Positions 19,123-26,987 of a DNA stretch of 41,853 nucleotides are shown here, one piece after another (the stretch's first letter is position 1; the number at the start of each line of letters is the position of its first letter). The stretch is from Nitrospirota bacterium (GTDB taxonomy: Bacteria; Nitrospirota; Thermodesulfovibrionia; Thermodesulfovibrionales; Dissulfurispiraceae): assembly GCA_004321915.1 (NCBI GenBank), contig SCQE01000060.1, positions 1-41,853 of the forward strand, given 5' to 3'. The position numbers and the translations under genes were made by a program. The notes beneath the pieces are model-generated. The model worked only from the letters and a program-made list of their open reading frames with translations. It searched no databases and was not told the DNA's origin.

Positions 19123-21179
19123 CTATTAACCTTGTAAACGACCAGCGAAGGGAACCTATCCATCACAAGTTCGAATTTTTCAAAGTTCTCTTTCAAAGAG
19201 TACATTCTATGAAATATCGTATGTTCTGCCTGCATGTCAACGACCATAAAATAAAGGATGCCGTCTTTATAAATAAGCTCCAATATTTTATTTGAAGACG
19301 ATGCTTTATTAAAACCCACCTCCCTACGCAAATTGTTATCCCGGTCTATAAAGATTATTTCGCGGTAAACACTGCGTACATCGAGCTTGTCTGCAGGAGA
19401 TGATATTCTAAGGTTCTTAATGTCAAAGACAAATACGGAACGGCAATCAAAATCGCCGCTATTCTGCTCTATCTCAACGCAACGCATAGGCGCCGACATA
19501 AGGGGAAAGGTTCCATTATCAGACTTTGTCTCATCAAACCCGAGTTTCTGAATGAAAGCATAGTCGGTCATTGCCCTGTCGAGCATTACATATACAGGCC
19601 GAGCGGGGGGATGCGGGTATGACATCGCCTGCTCATGAAGAGACTTCAGTGTTCCGAAATCTTTGGGGTAGTCGCTCCAGCGGGTGTTTGTAACAAAAGC
19701 TATGGATCTTCTCGCCGATTCGGGGCCTGAAGTCATAAGCGACTTTGCAATAAAATAAAGCTTTACAGGGTTGTAATTGGCTCCGTCGACATAGGTTCCC
19801 CTCTCAGCAAGGTACTCCACCGCAAAACCCCAATCCCACCAAGTCCAGATTAAAGCGTCTTTCTCTGTAATTGCTTTTAGACTGCCCAAGCCTTTGAACA
19901 TTTCCTGGGAGACAAATGGCTGAGGACTGTAATTAAGCCTCTGAGGCGGAAACGTGAGAAAAAGAGTGAATACCACACCCGAAAGCATTATGATTTCACC
20001 GCTGCGTTTGTATCTTTCAGAAATAAAATTGAACATGTGATATACAAGATACCCTATACCCATCCCCATAAATGGTGCAAGGTACATTATATATCTGTTG
20101 CCCGACTTGAAGGCCGACAGGCCTATAATGATGAACGGCAGCATTATAACGGTGTGGCGGAAGGAGGATAGAAACAAAATACCAAACCCCACAAGGGACG
20201 CAAAAGCCGTTATCCGGTTGTCGGTCGTAAACGCCACAAATTGTTCGGGTGTGATTGGTTGAAATTCGGTTATTGTCGAGAAGATACTCTCAGGAAGAAG
20301 GTTTACTGTTTGTTTCATGAAAACAGCGGTCGAGTATTCTTTTATATTCCAGAGTATCGCATAGAAAGACGGGTTTATGGCTATAAGAAAAAAAAGGCTC
20401 TTCAAAATAATATCCCTGACAGGGTGTCTGAAAAATACAAGACCGACAGCCAGTGAAAAAAGAAAGAAGGCTGCAAAGATATAAACATCGTACCACCATA
20501 AAAACAACCTGTAGAGGATTGCTGCGGCGATTAAATAAACATAAGACCTAAATACACTTTCTTTTTCCCTGACCGCATAAGTTATAAAAAGCGCAATAGA
20601 GAAAATAAAAAACAGTATCAGACAATCCGTATCAAAATATCCGGGAGGGGTCCTTATAGCGTATATAAAGTTAAACATCCCCAAAAAAGCCCCACCTGCA
20701 AACAAATACATAGATTTATAAGAATCGGCGAAAGTTCTTATCCACATATAAAATGGCACAAGATATAAAAGCGACAGCACAGGGGGAAGATAGACAAAAA
20801 GCCTCTCTATACGAACACCAAACCAGTCGGACAACCAGACAGCCATTAGACTTAAAAGGTATGGGGTTTCGAAGTTGGTCCTGAAATCAGGAGCGTTTGA
20901 AAGGTAGTCTATAGAGGTATATGTGCTTGACTGTATCTCTTTAGCGAAGCGTGCGTACCTAAAAGCGTCATAGGTCGAGAGTACATTCTCCGCATCAGAG
21001 AAGTTTGGAATATCTTTTAGTTTTATGCCGAGAGAAAAGAGTACTACAAGAAAAATGAGTATTATCTCTCTAAAACACCTTCTAATAAAAATGGCTAAAC
21101 TCCATAAAAAACAAATAAAAACTATGTTCCGGTGCAGCCAGAAACATTGCCTGTAGCGCTGACCGCGCAGCCAGAACAA
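19119..21179 (-). CDS. STT3/PglB/AglB-type oligosaccharyltransferase
   Basis: Membrane protein of the STT3 family, which transfers a lipid-linked oligosaccharide en bloc to asparagine on the periplasmic side. Numbering from 21179: the catalytic acidic residue of the first external loop fits [10 protein letters not shown] (Asp71), the second motif is GYFDTDC (Asp183/Asp185, like GYYDTD of PglB), the TIxE motif is STITEFQPI (Glu305), an arginine lies in [11 protein letters not shown], and the acceptor-binding WWD motif is TWWDWGF (447-451). About 12 hydrophobic segments precede the soluble tail. The start is unclear: the only legal in-frame start is a TTG at 21179 inside the pilin gene, while an ATG at 21103-21105 is one base out of frame. 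It follows three pilin genes, the likely acceptors. Confidence 0.88.
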   Translation of the reverse strand: MFWLRGQRYRQCFWLHRNIVFICFLWSLAIFIRRCFREIILIFLVVLFSLGIKLKDIPNFSDAENVLSTYDAFRYARFAKEIQSSTYTSIDYLSNAPDFRTNFETPYLLSLMAVWLSDWFGVRIERLFVYLPPVLSLLYLVPFYMWIRTFADSYKSMYLFAGGAFLGMFNFIYAIRTPPGYFDTDCLILFFIFSIALFITYAVREKESVFRSYVYLIAAAILYRLFLWWYDVYIFAAFFLFSLAVGLVFFRHPVRDIILKSLFFLIAINPSFYAILWNIKEYSTAVFMKQTVNLLPESIFSTITEFQPITPEQFVAFTTDNRITAFASLVGFGILFLSSFRHTVIMLPFIIIGLSAFKSGNRYIMYLAPFMGMGIGYLVYHMFNFISERYKRSGEIIMLSGVVFTLFLTFPPQRLNYSPQPFVSQEMFKGLGSLKAITEKDALIWTWWDWGFAVEYLAERGTYVDGANYNPVKLYFIAKSLMTSGPESARRSIAFVTNTRWSDYPKDFGTLKSLHEQAMSYPHPPARPVYVMLDRAMTDYAFIQKLGFDETKSDNGTFPLMSAPMRCVEIEQNSGDFDCRSVFVFDIKNLRISSPADKLDVRSVYREIIFIDRDNNLRREVGFNKASSSNKILELIYKDGILYFMVVDMQAEHTIFHRMYSLKENFEKFELVMDRFPSLVVYKVNR

Positions 21180-21469
21180 CCTGCAGGCTGAGCAGTAATG
21201 GAAGCTGCGCCATCAGAGCTGACACTACAGGTTGCTCCGCCGGCCGAATTGGTTGCCGCATTACCGGTATTGGCATATTCAGCAGCAGCCATACTGCATG
21301 AGCTTGCCGCATCGTTGGCACAGCGAGATTCCTTAGCTTTTTTGGTATAGTTGACGTACTGGGGAATAGCTATTGCTGCCAATATAGCGATAATCGCGAC
21401 TACAATCAGGAGCTCTACGAGGGTAAAACCCTTTTCCTCACTCTGCCTTATATTTATCGCTCTTATCAA
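21122..21469 (-). CDS. Type IV pilin-like protein (copy 1, nearest STT3)
   Basis: Short type IV pilin. A 14-residue leader ends in EEKG and prepilin peptidase would cut before [18 protein letters not shown]; Glu5 of the mature helix is present. The mature protein is about 101 residues with four to six cysteines and a Ser/Thr/Ala-rich tail containing GCSGC. Two N-X-S/T sequons occur: NYT at mature residues 26-28 and NVS near the C-terminus, the latter only in this copy. The start is TTG at 21469, supported by AGGAG seven bases upstream; an ATG just before it runs at once into TGA. It lies 37 bases after copy 2 and about 17 bases before an ATG near the STT3 start. Confidence 0.9.
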   Translation of the reverse strand: MIRAINIRQSEEKGFTLVELLIVVAIIAILAAIAIPQYVNYTKKAKESRCANDAASSCSMAAAEYANTGNAATNSAGGATCSVSSDGAASITAQPAGCSGCAVSATGNVSGCTGT

Positions 21470-21506
21470 TTCATATCTCCTAATAACTTTCAGAATTTTA
21501 ATATTA

Positions 21507-21845
21507 TTATGTTCCTGCGCAGGCTGATACTGTGCCTGTTGCGCTGATTGCGCAGCCGGTACAACCCGCAGGCTGTGTCTGTACTGTCATAGCGCCGTCC
21601 GAATCAATGATGCATACAGCAGCGCCTGCCGAGCCTGTTGCCGCATTGCCCGTATTGGCATAGATTGCCGACGCCACGCTGCATGAACTTCTAACGTCAT
21701 TTGCACATTTCGATTCCTTGGCCTTTTTAGTATAGTTTGCATACTGCGGTATCGCTATAGAGGCCAGAATCGAGATAATAGCGACAACTATCAATAGTTC
21801 GACCAGTGTGAAACCCTTCTCTCGATTATTGATAGTCTTTAACAT
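21507..21845 (-). CDS. Type IV pilin-like protein (copy 2)
   Basis: Pilin of 112 residues with an 11-residue leader ([11 protein letters not shown]) and a mature N-terminus [18 protein letters not shown] with Glu5. The NYT sequon at mature 26-28 is conserved; the C-terminus carries GCTGC and one more cysteine pair, suggesting disulfide loops. ATG start with GAGGGAG about six bases upstream. It lies downstream of the terminator that follows copy 3, so it should be expressed by read-through at a lower level. Its last 74 coding bases are identical to those of copy 3. Confidence 0.92.
   Translation of the reverse strand: MLKTINNREKGFTLVELLIVVAIISILASIAIPQYANYTKKAKESKCANDVRSSCSVASAIYANTGNAATGSAGAAVCIIDSDGAMTVQTQPAGCTGCAISATGTVSACAGT
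21511..21584. repeat. 74-bp direct repeat in pilin copy 2 (partner 21924-21997)
   Basis: Bases 21511-21584 are identical to 21924-21997. Both encode the pilin C-terminus, including the GCTGC cysteines and the final ACAGT. The rest of the two genes has diverged more, which points to a recent partial duplication or gene conversion confined to the tail. Confidence 0.9.
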
Positions 21846-21865
21846 TTTTTCTCCCTCTCATTCCT

Positions 21866-21899
21866 AAAAAAATAAGGGGGATGGATTCCATCCCCCCTT
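21866..21899 (-). terminator. Intrinsic terminator after the first pilin gene
   Basis: On the minus strand a GC-rich hairpin (GGGGGATGG, loop AAT, CCATCCCCC) is followed by TT-A-TTTTTTT. It begins about 20 bases after the pilin copy 3 stop and lies before copy 2. It should end most transcripts and leave the downstream pilins and glycosylation genes to read-through. Confidence 0.9.
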
Positions 21900-21919
21900 T
21901 AAAATAAATATTATGTTGT

Positions 21920-22264
21920 TTACGTTCCTGCGCAGGCTGATACTGTGCCTGTTGCGCTGATTGCGCAGCCGGTACAACCCGCAGGCTGTGTCTGTACAGA
22001 CATAACTCCATCAGAAGTAATTCTGCATTCTGACGCACCTGCAGAGCCTGTTGCCGCGTTGCCCGTGTTCGCATACTGTGCAGCTGCCACGCTGCATGCG
22101 CTCGATACGTCGTTAGAGCATTTTGCCTCTTTCGACTTCTTTGTGTAGTTGGCGTACTGCGGGATTGCTATAGCCGCGAGTATAGCGATAATCGCGACAA
22201 CGATCAGCAGTTCGACCAGTGTGAAGCCCTTCTGGTTCCTCTTTGTGTGGATTGCCTTCAACAT
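21920..22264 (-). CDS. Type IV pilin, promoter-proximal major copy (copy 3, PilA-like)
   Basis: First gene after the regulated promoter and probably the major pilin. From the ATG at 22264 (GGAGGAT about nine bases upstream) the leader is [13 protein letters not shown], 13 residues, followed by [18 protein letters not shown] with Glu5 for assembly. A longer frame to 22303 exists but would give an unusual 26-residue leader and lacks a ribosome site. The mature protein is about 101 residues, small for PilA. Conserved features are NYT at mature 26-28, the [13 protein letters not shown] block, and cysteines including GCTGC. A strong terminator follows, as is common for highly expressed pilins. Confidence 0.93.
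   Translation of the reverse strand: MLKAIHTKRNQKGFTLVELLIVVAIIAILAAIAIPQYANYTKKSKEAKCSNDVSSACSVAAAQYANTGNAATGSAGASECRITSDGVMSVQTQPAGCTGCAISATGTVSACAGT
21924..21997. repeat. 74-bp direct repeat in pilin copy 3 (partner 21511-21584)
   Basis: Second copy of the pilin-tail repeat; identical base for base to the one in copy 2. It could serve as a substrate for recombination that deletes or swaps pilin tails. Confidence 0.9.
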
Positions 22265-22347
22265 CTTTTTAATCCTCCCTGATGAATTATTTCTTTCTGC
22301 CAAGGGCAGAATACTTAAGCAACTTTCTACAACCGAGACTGATGATG

Positions 22348-22368
22348 ATTATAGCATGTTCCATGCCA
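22348..22368 (-). promoter_or_regulatory. Pilin promoter: sigma54-like -24/-12 overlapping an extended -10
   Basis: Minus strand 22368 to 22354 reads TGGCATGGAACATGC. Compared with TGGCAC-N5-TTGC it has the invariant GG and GC at the correct spacing and two mismatches. The next bases complete TGCTATAAT, a perfect extended -10 for sigma70. Either reading places the transcription start near 22341-22342, giving a leader of about 78 bases. The adjacent PilR-type activator and palindromic upstream sites favour sigma54, but the overlap leaves dual use open. Confidence 0.65.
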
Positions 22369-22423
22369 GAAGAAAAGGTTTAAACTATGCAGATAAAACA
22401 ATGATATTATACACAAGCGCAAA

Positions 22424-22466
22424 TGTCATTGACAATATTTGTCAGCTTTGTTGACATTTTTTGTCA
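22424..22466. promoter_or_regulatory. Upstream activating sites: two TGACA-N5-TGTCA palindromes
   Basis: Perfect inverted pairs at 22430-22444 and 22452-22466, with centres 22 bp apart (two helical turns). An extra TGTCA at 22424 forms a second close pair with the first TGACA. Relative to the predicted pilin start the centres are at about -95 and -117, the usual range for an NtrC-family dimer pair. TGTC half-sites match what is known for PilR of Pseudomonas. They lie just upstream of, or within, the start region of the kinase gene, so autoregulation is possible. Confidence 0.7.
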
Positions 22467-22470
22467 CTCT

Positions 22471-23688
22471 ATGCAAAATTCAACCATGTACCTGTCTTAC
22501 CTGTTCAATTACTACAGACTGGGCCGCTTTCTTTTCGCTTTGGCCTTGTTCCTCGCGTTTCAGGTCGCAGGACTCGCATCAGGCATGCCGCTGTTCATGT
22601 ATGCGCTCGGGCTCTACACGCTCATCGCGTTTTTGCGCTTCATGGCTACAGCGGAAAAGACAGGCTATTTCGATTTTCTGCTTGACATCGCCTTTGTGTC
22701 CGCCATTGTATACTTGAGCTTTGGGATATACACATACCTTTCTATGCTATATCTCTTTCCTATATTTTTCTCATCTATTCTGATACGGACAAAAAAAATA
22801 TTCATCTTCCCCATGTTCGCGGCTCTCCTATACATGATTATTTATATGATAAGCGCATCAACCGTCGATAAAGAGGGGGCGCTGAACCTCTCTCTCCATC
22901 TCCTTTCGTTCTCGCTTATAGCCTTCGCAGGGGATAACCTAAAGGAACGGATGGAGAAACAGGAAAGGTACATAAGACTGCTTGAAGAAGAGAAGATAAG
23001 GATGCAGGGATATGAACGCCTCTACCGCGTCAGCGCCGACCTTGCGCATGAACTCAGAAACCCGCTCGCCTCCATCTCTGCCGCAGTGCAGTTTCTGAAA
23101 GAGGGCAAAAACACCTCCGACTATACCGAGATGCTCGATTATGAAACAAAACGCATCACAAACCTTGTGAATGACTTTTTGATCTTTTCAAGGCCCTCAG
23201 ACGCTGCGAAAGAGAAGGTCAGCCTCACCGAACTGCTCACTACGCTCGCAAAAAACCAGCGCATAGACAAAAAGATATCCCTCGACATACAAAAAGATAT
23301 TTCTGTGACCGCAAACAGAACCTTCATTGAGTCGGCAATAAACAACATACTCAAAAATGCCTTTGAGGCGGCACAAAGCACGGTAAGCGTCTCTCTTAAA
23401 GCAGGCGAGCACTCAGAACTCCTTGACGCCATCAGAGACCTTTATTCCGAAAGGTCGCTGGATCGCTTCGGAAGCTGGACAATGGTCGAGATCGAGGATG
23501 ACGGTGAAGGGATTGACAATGAGATGAAGGATAAGATATTCGAGCCCTTTTTCACTACCAAGAATCAGGGCACCGGCCTCGGGCTCGCCATATCCTACCG
23601 CATAATAAACAGCATAGGCGGCAGGATAATAGTGGACAGGTCGGCAATGGGCGGACTTAAGTTCAGCATTATACTCCCGCCCGAATAA
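22471..23688 (+). CDS. PilS-like sensor histidine kinase
   Basis: Membrane sensor kinase that probably controls the pilin promoter with the response regulator encoded 21 bases downstream. About six hydrophobic segments fill the first 155 residues; a short coiled linker then runs directly into the HisKA domain, where His193 in SADLAHELRNPL is the phospho-acceptor. The ATPase domain shows ESAINNILKNAFEA (N box), IEDDGEGID and GTGLGLAISYRI. PilS proteins usually have a PAS domain between membrane part and HisKA; it is absent here and the protein is correspondingly short. The start is uncertain: ATG at 22471, 22486 (MYLSYLF) or 22423 all lack a good ribosome site; the first of these lies just past the palindromes. 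Confidence 0.87.
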   Translation: MQNSTMYLSYLFNYYRLGRFLFALALFLAFQVAGLASGMPLFMYALGLYTLIAFLRFMATAEKTGYFDFLLDIAFVSAIVYLSFGIYTYLSMLYLFPIFFSSILIRTKKIFIFPMFAALLYMIIYMISASTVDKEGALNLSLHLLSFSLIAFAGDNLKERMEKQERYIRLLEEEKIRMQGYERLYRVSADLAHELRNPLASISAAVQFLKEGKNTSDYTEMLDYETKRITNLVNDFLIFSRPSDAAKEKVSLTELLTTLAKNQRIDKKISLDIQKDISVTANRTFIESAINNILKNAFEAAQSTVSVSLKAGEHSELLDAIRDLYSERSLDRFGSWTMVEIEDDGEGIDNEMKDKIFEPFFTTKNQGTGLGLAISYRIINSIGGRIIVDRSAMGGLKFSIILPPE

Positions 23689-23709
23689 AAGGCACAACAG
23701 GAGGCGTTT

Positions 23710-25041
23710 ATGCGAGCCCTTATACTGGATGACGAAGCAAATATAAGAAAAGTACTAAAGACCTTGCTTGCAGAATCAGGCTTCAAAGCCCATGAGGCGG
23801 CCAACATTCAGGAGGCGCACGAACTCATAGCCGGCCATTTCTTCGACCTTGCATTTATGGACATGCGCCTGCCTGACGGCTCAGGGCTTGATACGCTCAA
23901 AGAGATAAAAGCCTCAAACCCCGAAACAAAGGTGCTTGTAATCACAGCCTTTGCCTCCACAGAAACTGCGATAGAGGCTATGAAGGCAGGAGCGTACGAC
24001 TATGTAATTAAACCGTTCAATATCGATGAGATAAGGGTCGTAATAAAGAACATAAAAGAAACCATTCAGCTGCATCAAAGAATCCGGCTTTTAGAAACTT
24101 ACACGGACGGATTTGAAGGCATCGTGGGTAAATCCGAGGCCATGAAAAAAGTCTATATGTTGATAGAAAAAATAGCCCCTTTCGATACGAGCGTTCTCAT
24201 CTTCGGAGAGAGCGGTACAGGCAAGGAGCTTGTTTCACGCGCCATTCACAACCGCAGCCTTCGTTCCGAACAGCCTTTTATCACCATAAACTGCGCCAGT
24301 CTTCCGGCTGAGCTCTTAGAAAGCGAGTTGTTCGGATATACCAAAGGCTCTTTTACCGGAGCCTACACCTCAAAGAGAGGCCTAATTGATGAGGCCAACA
24401 ACGGAACCCTTTTTCTTGATGAGATAGGTGAGATGCCGCTTTCGCTTCAGGCAAAGCTCTTAAGGTTCTTAGAGGATAAAAAGGTCCGGCCAATAGGCGG
24501 CAGCAGCGAGATAGATGTCGATGTCAGAATTATCGCGGCATCCAACAAAGATCTCCGAAACGAAGGCATATTCAGGGGAGACCTTTATTTCAGACTTTCA
24601 ACCTTTGAAATAAGTCTGCCCACGCTCGATGACAGAAAAGAGGACATTCCTCTGCTCGTAGAGCACTTTGTAAAAGCGCTTTCGAAGAAATTCCAGAAGA
24701 CCATAAAAACAATAGATCCGGTCTTGATAGATTTTCTCACAAATCAAAAGCTGAGAGGGAATGTCAGAGAGCTGAAAAACCTTATAGAAAGAGAAATTAT
24801 CCTGTCCGAAGAGGGCATCCTCAGACTGACACATTATCAACCGCCGCAAAAAAACGAACCTTCATTAACCGAAATACCCGACAACGGCTTTGATATTATC
24901 GAATACATGGCTAAGATTGAACAGACGCTCTTTTCTCAAGCGCTACAAAAAGCAAACGGTGTAAAGACGAAAGCCGCGGAATTGCTCGGACTCTCCTTCA
25001 GGGAATTCAGGTACAGGCTTTCAAAACACGGAAAGAAGTGA
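23710..25041 (+). CDS. PilR-like sigma54-dependent response regulator
   Basis: NtrC-class activator of 443 residues. Receiver domain with the acidic pocket DDE and phospho-acceptor Asp51 in FMDMRLPDGSG; AAA+ domain with Walker A GESGTGKE, the sigma54-contacting loop GSFTGA (a Ser variant of GAFTGA), Walker B TLFLDEIGEMP and an arginine-rich sensor region; Fis-type helix-turn-helix at the C-terminus (KTKAAELLGLSFREFRYRL). The start ATG has AGGAGG five bases upstream. It forms a two-component pair with the preceding kinase and most likely binds the TGACA/TGTCA sites between the kinase and pilin genes. A named pilR is reasonable by position, not proven. Confidence 0.92.
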   Translation: MRALILDDEANIRKVLKTLLAESGFKAHEAANIQEAHELIAGHFFDLAFMDMRLPDGSGLDTLKEIKASNPETKVLVITAFASTETAIEAMKAGAYDYVIKPFNIDEIRVVIKNIKETIQLHQRIRLLETYTDGFEGIVGKSEAMKKVYMLIEKIAPFDTSVLIFGESGTGKELVSRAIHNRSLRSEQPFITINCASLPAELLESELFGYTKGSFTGAYTSKRGLIDEANNGTLFLDEIGEMPLSLQAKLLRFLEDKKVRPIGGSSEIDVDVRIIAASNKDLRNEGIFRGDLYFRLSTFEISLPTLDDRKEDIPLLVEHFVKALSKKFQKTIKTIDPVLIDFLTNQKLRGNVRELKNLIEREIILSEEGILRLTHYQPPQKNEPSLTEIPDNGFDIIEYMAKIEQTLFSQALQKANGVKTKAAELLGLSFREFRYRLSKHGKK

Positions 25042-25132
25042 GCACCAAACAACACACTGAAAAAACAAACCAAAACTGTTAACAACCCATACCAAGCGCA
25101 CCTGCATACGATGTTTTATACGCACACATGTC

Positions 25133-25158
25133 CATAATCTGGCCATGTCCAGATTATG
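25133..25158. repeat. 10-bp inverted repeat between pilR-like and GT-C genes
   Basis: Arms CATAATCTGG and CCAGATTATG are perfect, with loop CCATGT. There is no T-run directly after it on either strand, so a classical terminator is doubtful. It may be an operator or a weak hairpin. The rest of the 209-base gap shows nothing recognisable. Confidence 0.6.
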
Positions 25159-25250
25159 CCACATTTTCTTCCGCTCCATCAGATACACAGACTTCGTTCA
25201 AGGGTTTCTGGCCGTTTTTGATAATGAAATATTGATAAGTTTTTTTTCTT

Positions 25251-26951
25251 GTGATACCCTACCATGTGCTGAAAAAAGAAATAATCTATATCGCACCTAT
25301 CGTTTCGCTTTGGCTTATCAGCATCATCATAATAAACCCTTTGGGAAATTTTCCCCTTAATGATGATTGGGCTTTTGGCCAGACAGTTAAACACCTGATT
25401 GAAAAAGGAGACTACCGCCCTCCGGGATGGACAGGAAACTCGCTACTCACAAACGCGCTGTGGGGCGCACTCTTTTGCATACCGACAGGATTCTCTTTCA
25501 ATGCGCTCAGAATATCAACCCTAATACTGTCTTTATTAGGCGTTATCGGGCTTTATCTTCTTGCGAGAGAGCTGGGCAAGCAGCAGTGGCTGTCAGCAAT
25601 AGCCGCTCTAACATTATGCTTCTCCCCAATTTACTACGCATTGTCAAATACTTTCATGACAGACGTTCCTTATACGGCAATAACGATCTTTGCTTCAATC
25701 TGTTTTGTGCGAAATCTTAAAAACGACTCGAATCTCGCATTTCTCGTCGGCACCATATTTGCAATTGCAGCAACCCTTTCAAGACAGAGCGCCCTATCTG
25801 TTCCTGTGGCTTTTGCCATAGCTTCTACTTTAAAAAATGGCGTGTCATTCAGAAACATCTTGCGAGCAGCCACCCCGTTCGTCTGCTGCGTCTCTGTCTT
25901 GCTGGTTTTTCAGCAATGGCTTGCAACAACCGGTAGAACTCCTGCGCTTTACGGCACCAAGTTCGACAACCTGTATCACGCTTTAACCAATCTCAAAGCA
26001 ATACCTATTGCAAAACAGGTTTACATAGCCTTGCTTTACCTCGGATGGTTTTTACTCCCGATTTTACTATTTGTCTTAGGAAGCATTTATAAAGAAAAAA
26101 ATACAAACAAAACAGCAAGTCTTATTTTTTCGAGCAGCGCGATGCTAATTGCCGGAGTATTCATATCCATGCAGGTTTGTGAAAAGATCAAAATTCTTAT
26201 GCCATTTTTCGATACTGGAAATATAATAATTGAATCAGGCATAGGTCCGCTTATTTTGCATGACACCTATTTTCTTGATCTCAATAAAATCACGGCGCTG
26301 TCTGCCGTTTTTTGGACAACCGTTACGGTTATAAGTTTGCTTGGAGCAGCATTATTAATAACAGCCATAGGGTTAAACATACTCAACTGGAGGCAGAAAT
26401 TGAAGCGCGCTAAAATTAATGATAAGGAAGCCGCCGGTGTTTTTCTATTTCTGAATGCAATAATTTATCTCATTCCTATTTTTATAATAGGCTATTTCGA
26501 TCGATACTTAATGCCGGCAATACCTTTTCTTGCTGCAGGCATCGTAAATATTTCACCGCATACCCCACAAGCTGCTACACGCACCTGCCGCTTCGCATCG
26601 ATAGTGTTACTTTGTGCCTTTTCTTTCTTTTCTATCTGCGGCACGAGGGACTATTTAACTTGGAACAAAATTCGATGGGACGCCTTAAACAATTTAATGG
26701 CAACCGGCGACATAACACCAGCAGATATTGACGGCGGTTTCGAATTCAACGGATGGCACTTATACAACCCACAGTATACAAAAAAACCGCAAAAAAGCTG
26801 GTGGTGGGTTGAACGCGATACATACAGAATAGGCTTTGGCCCGATGCCTAATTATACGACCACAAAAGAATACAGCTACCGACATTGGATGCCTCCACAT
26901 GTTGGGAAAATAGTCGTATTAAAAGAAAAATATCACAAGAATCTCGACTAA
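25251..26951 (+). CDS. GT39-like membrane glycosyltransferase
   Basis: Membrane protein of 566 residues of the ArnT/PMT-like GT-C superfamily. The first loop carries the expected acidic pair (PLNDDWAFGQ, residues about 35-44), followed by about ten hydrophobic segments, a TFMTDVPYTA segment like the MTD motif of bacterial GT39 proteins, and a soluble tail rich in aromatics. Such enzymes use polyprenyl-phosphate sugars on the periplasmic face. The start is GTG at 25251 or 25266; an in-frame stop at 25236 excludes anything longer, and neither has a Shine-Dalgarno site. It lies between pilR-like and pilC and could belong to the same pilin-glycosylation network, but it lies outside the minus-strand locus. 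Confidence 0.8.
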   Translation: MIPYHVLKKEIIYIAPIVSLWLISIIIINPLGNFPLNDDWAFGQTVKHLIEKGDYRPPGWTGNSLLTNALWGALFCIPTGFSFNALRISTLILSLLGVIGLYLLARELGKQQWLSAIAALTLCFSPIYYALSNTFMTDVPYTAITIFASICFVRNLKNDSNLAFLVGTIFAIAATLSRQSALSVPVAFAIASTLKNGVSFRNILRAATPFVCCVSVLLVFQQWLATTGRTPALYGTKFDNLYHALTNLKAIPIAKQVYIALLYLGWFLLPILLFVLGSIYKEKNTNKTASLIFSSSAMLIAGVFISMQVCEKIKILMPFFDTGNIIIESGIGPLILHDTYFLDLNKITALSAVFWTTVTVISLLGAALLITAIGLNILNWRQKLKRAKINDKEAAGVFLFLNAIIYLIPIFIIGYFDRYLMPAIPFLAAGIVNISPHTPQAATRTCRFASIVLLCAFSFFSICGTRDYLTWNKIRWDALNNLMATGDITPADIDGGFEFNGWHLYNPQYTKKPQKSWWWVERDTYRIGFGPMPNYTTTKEYSYRHWMPPHVGKIVVLKEKYHKNLD

Positions 26952-26987
26952 AAAAACAAGATAAAACCAGCGACGGAACAACCAACC

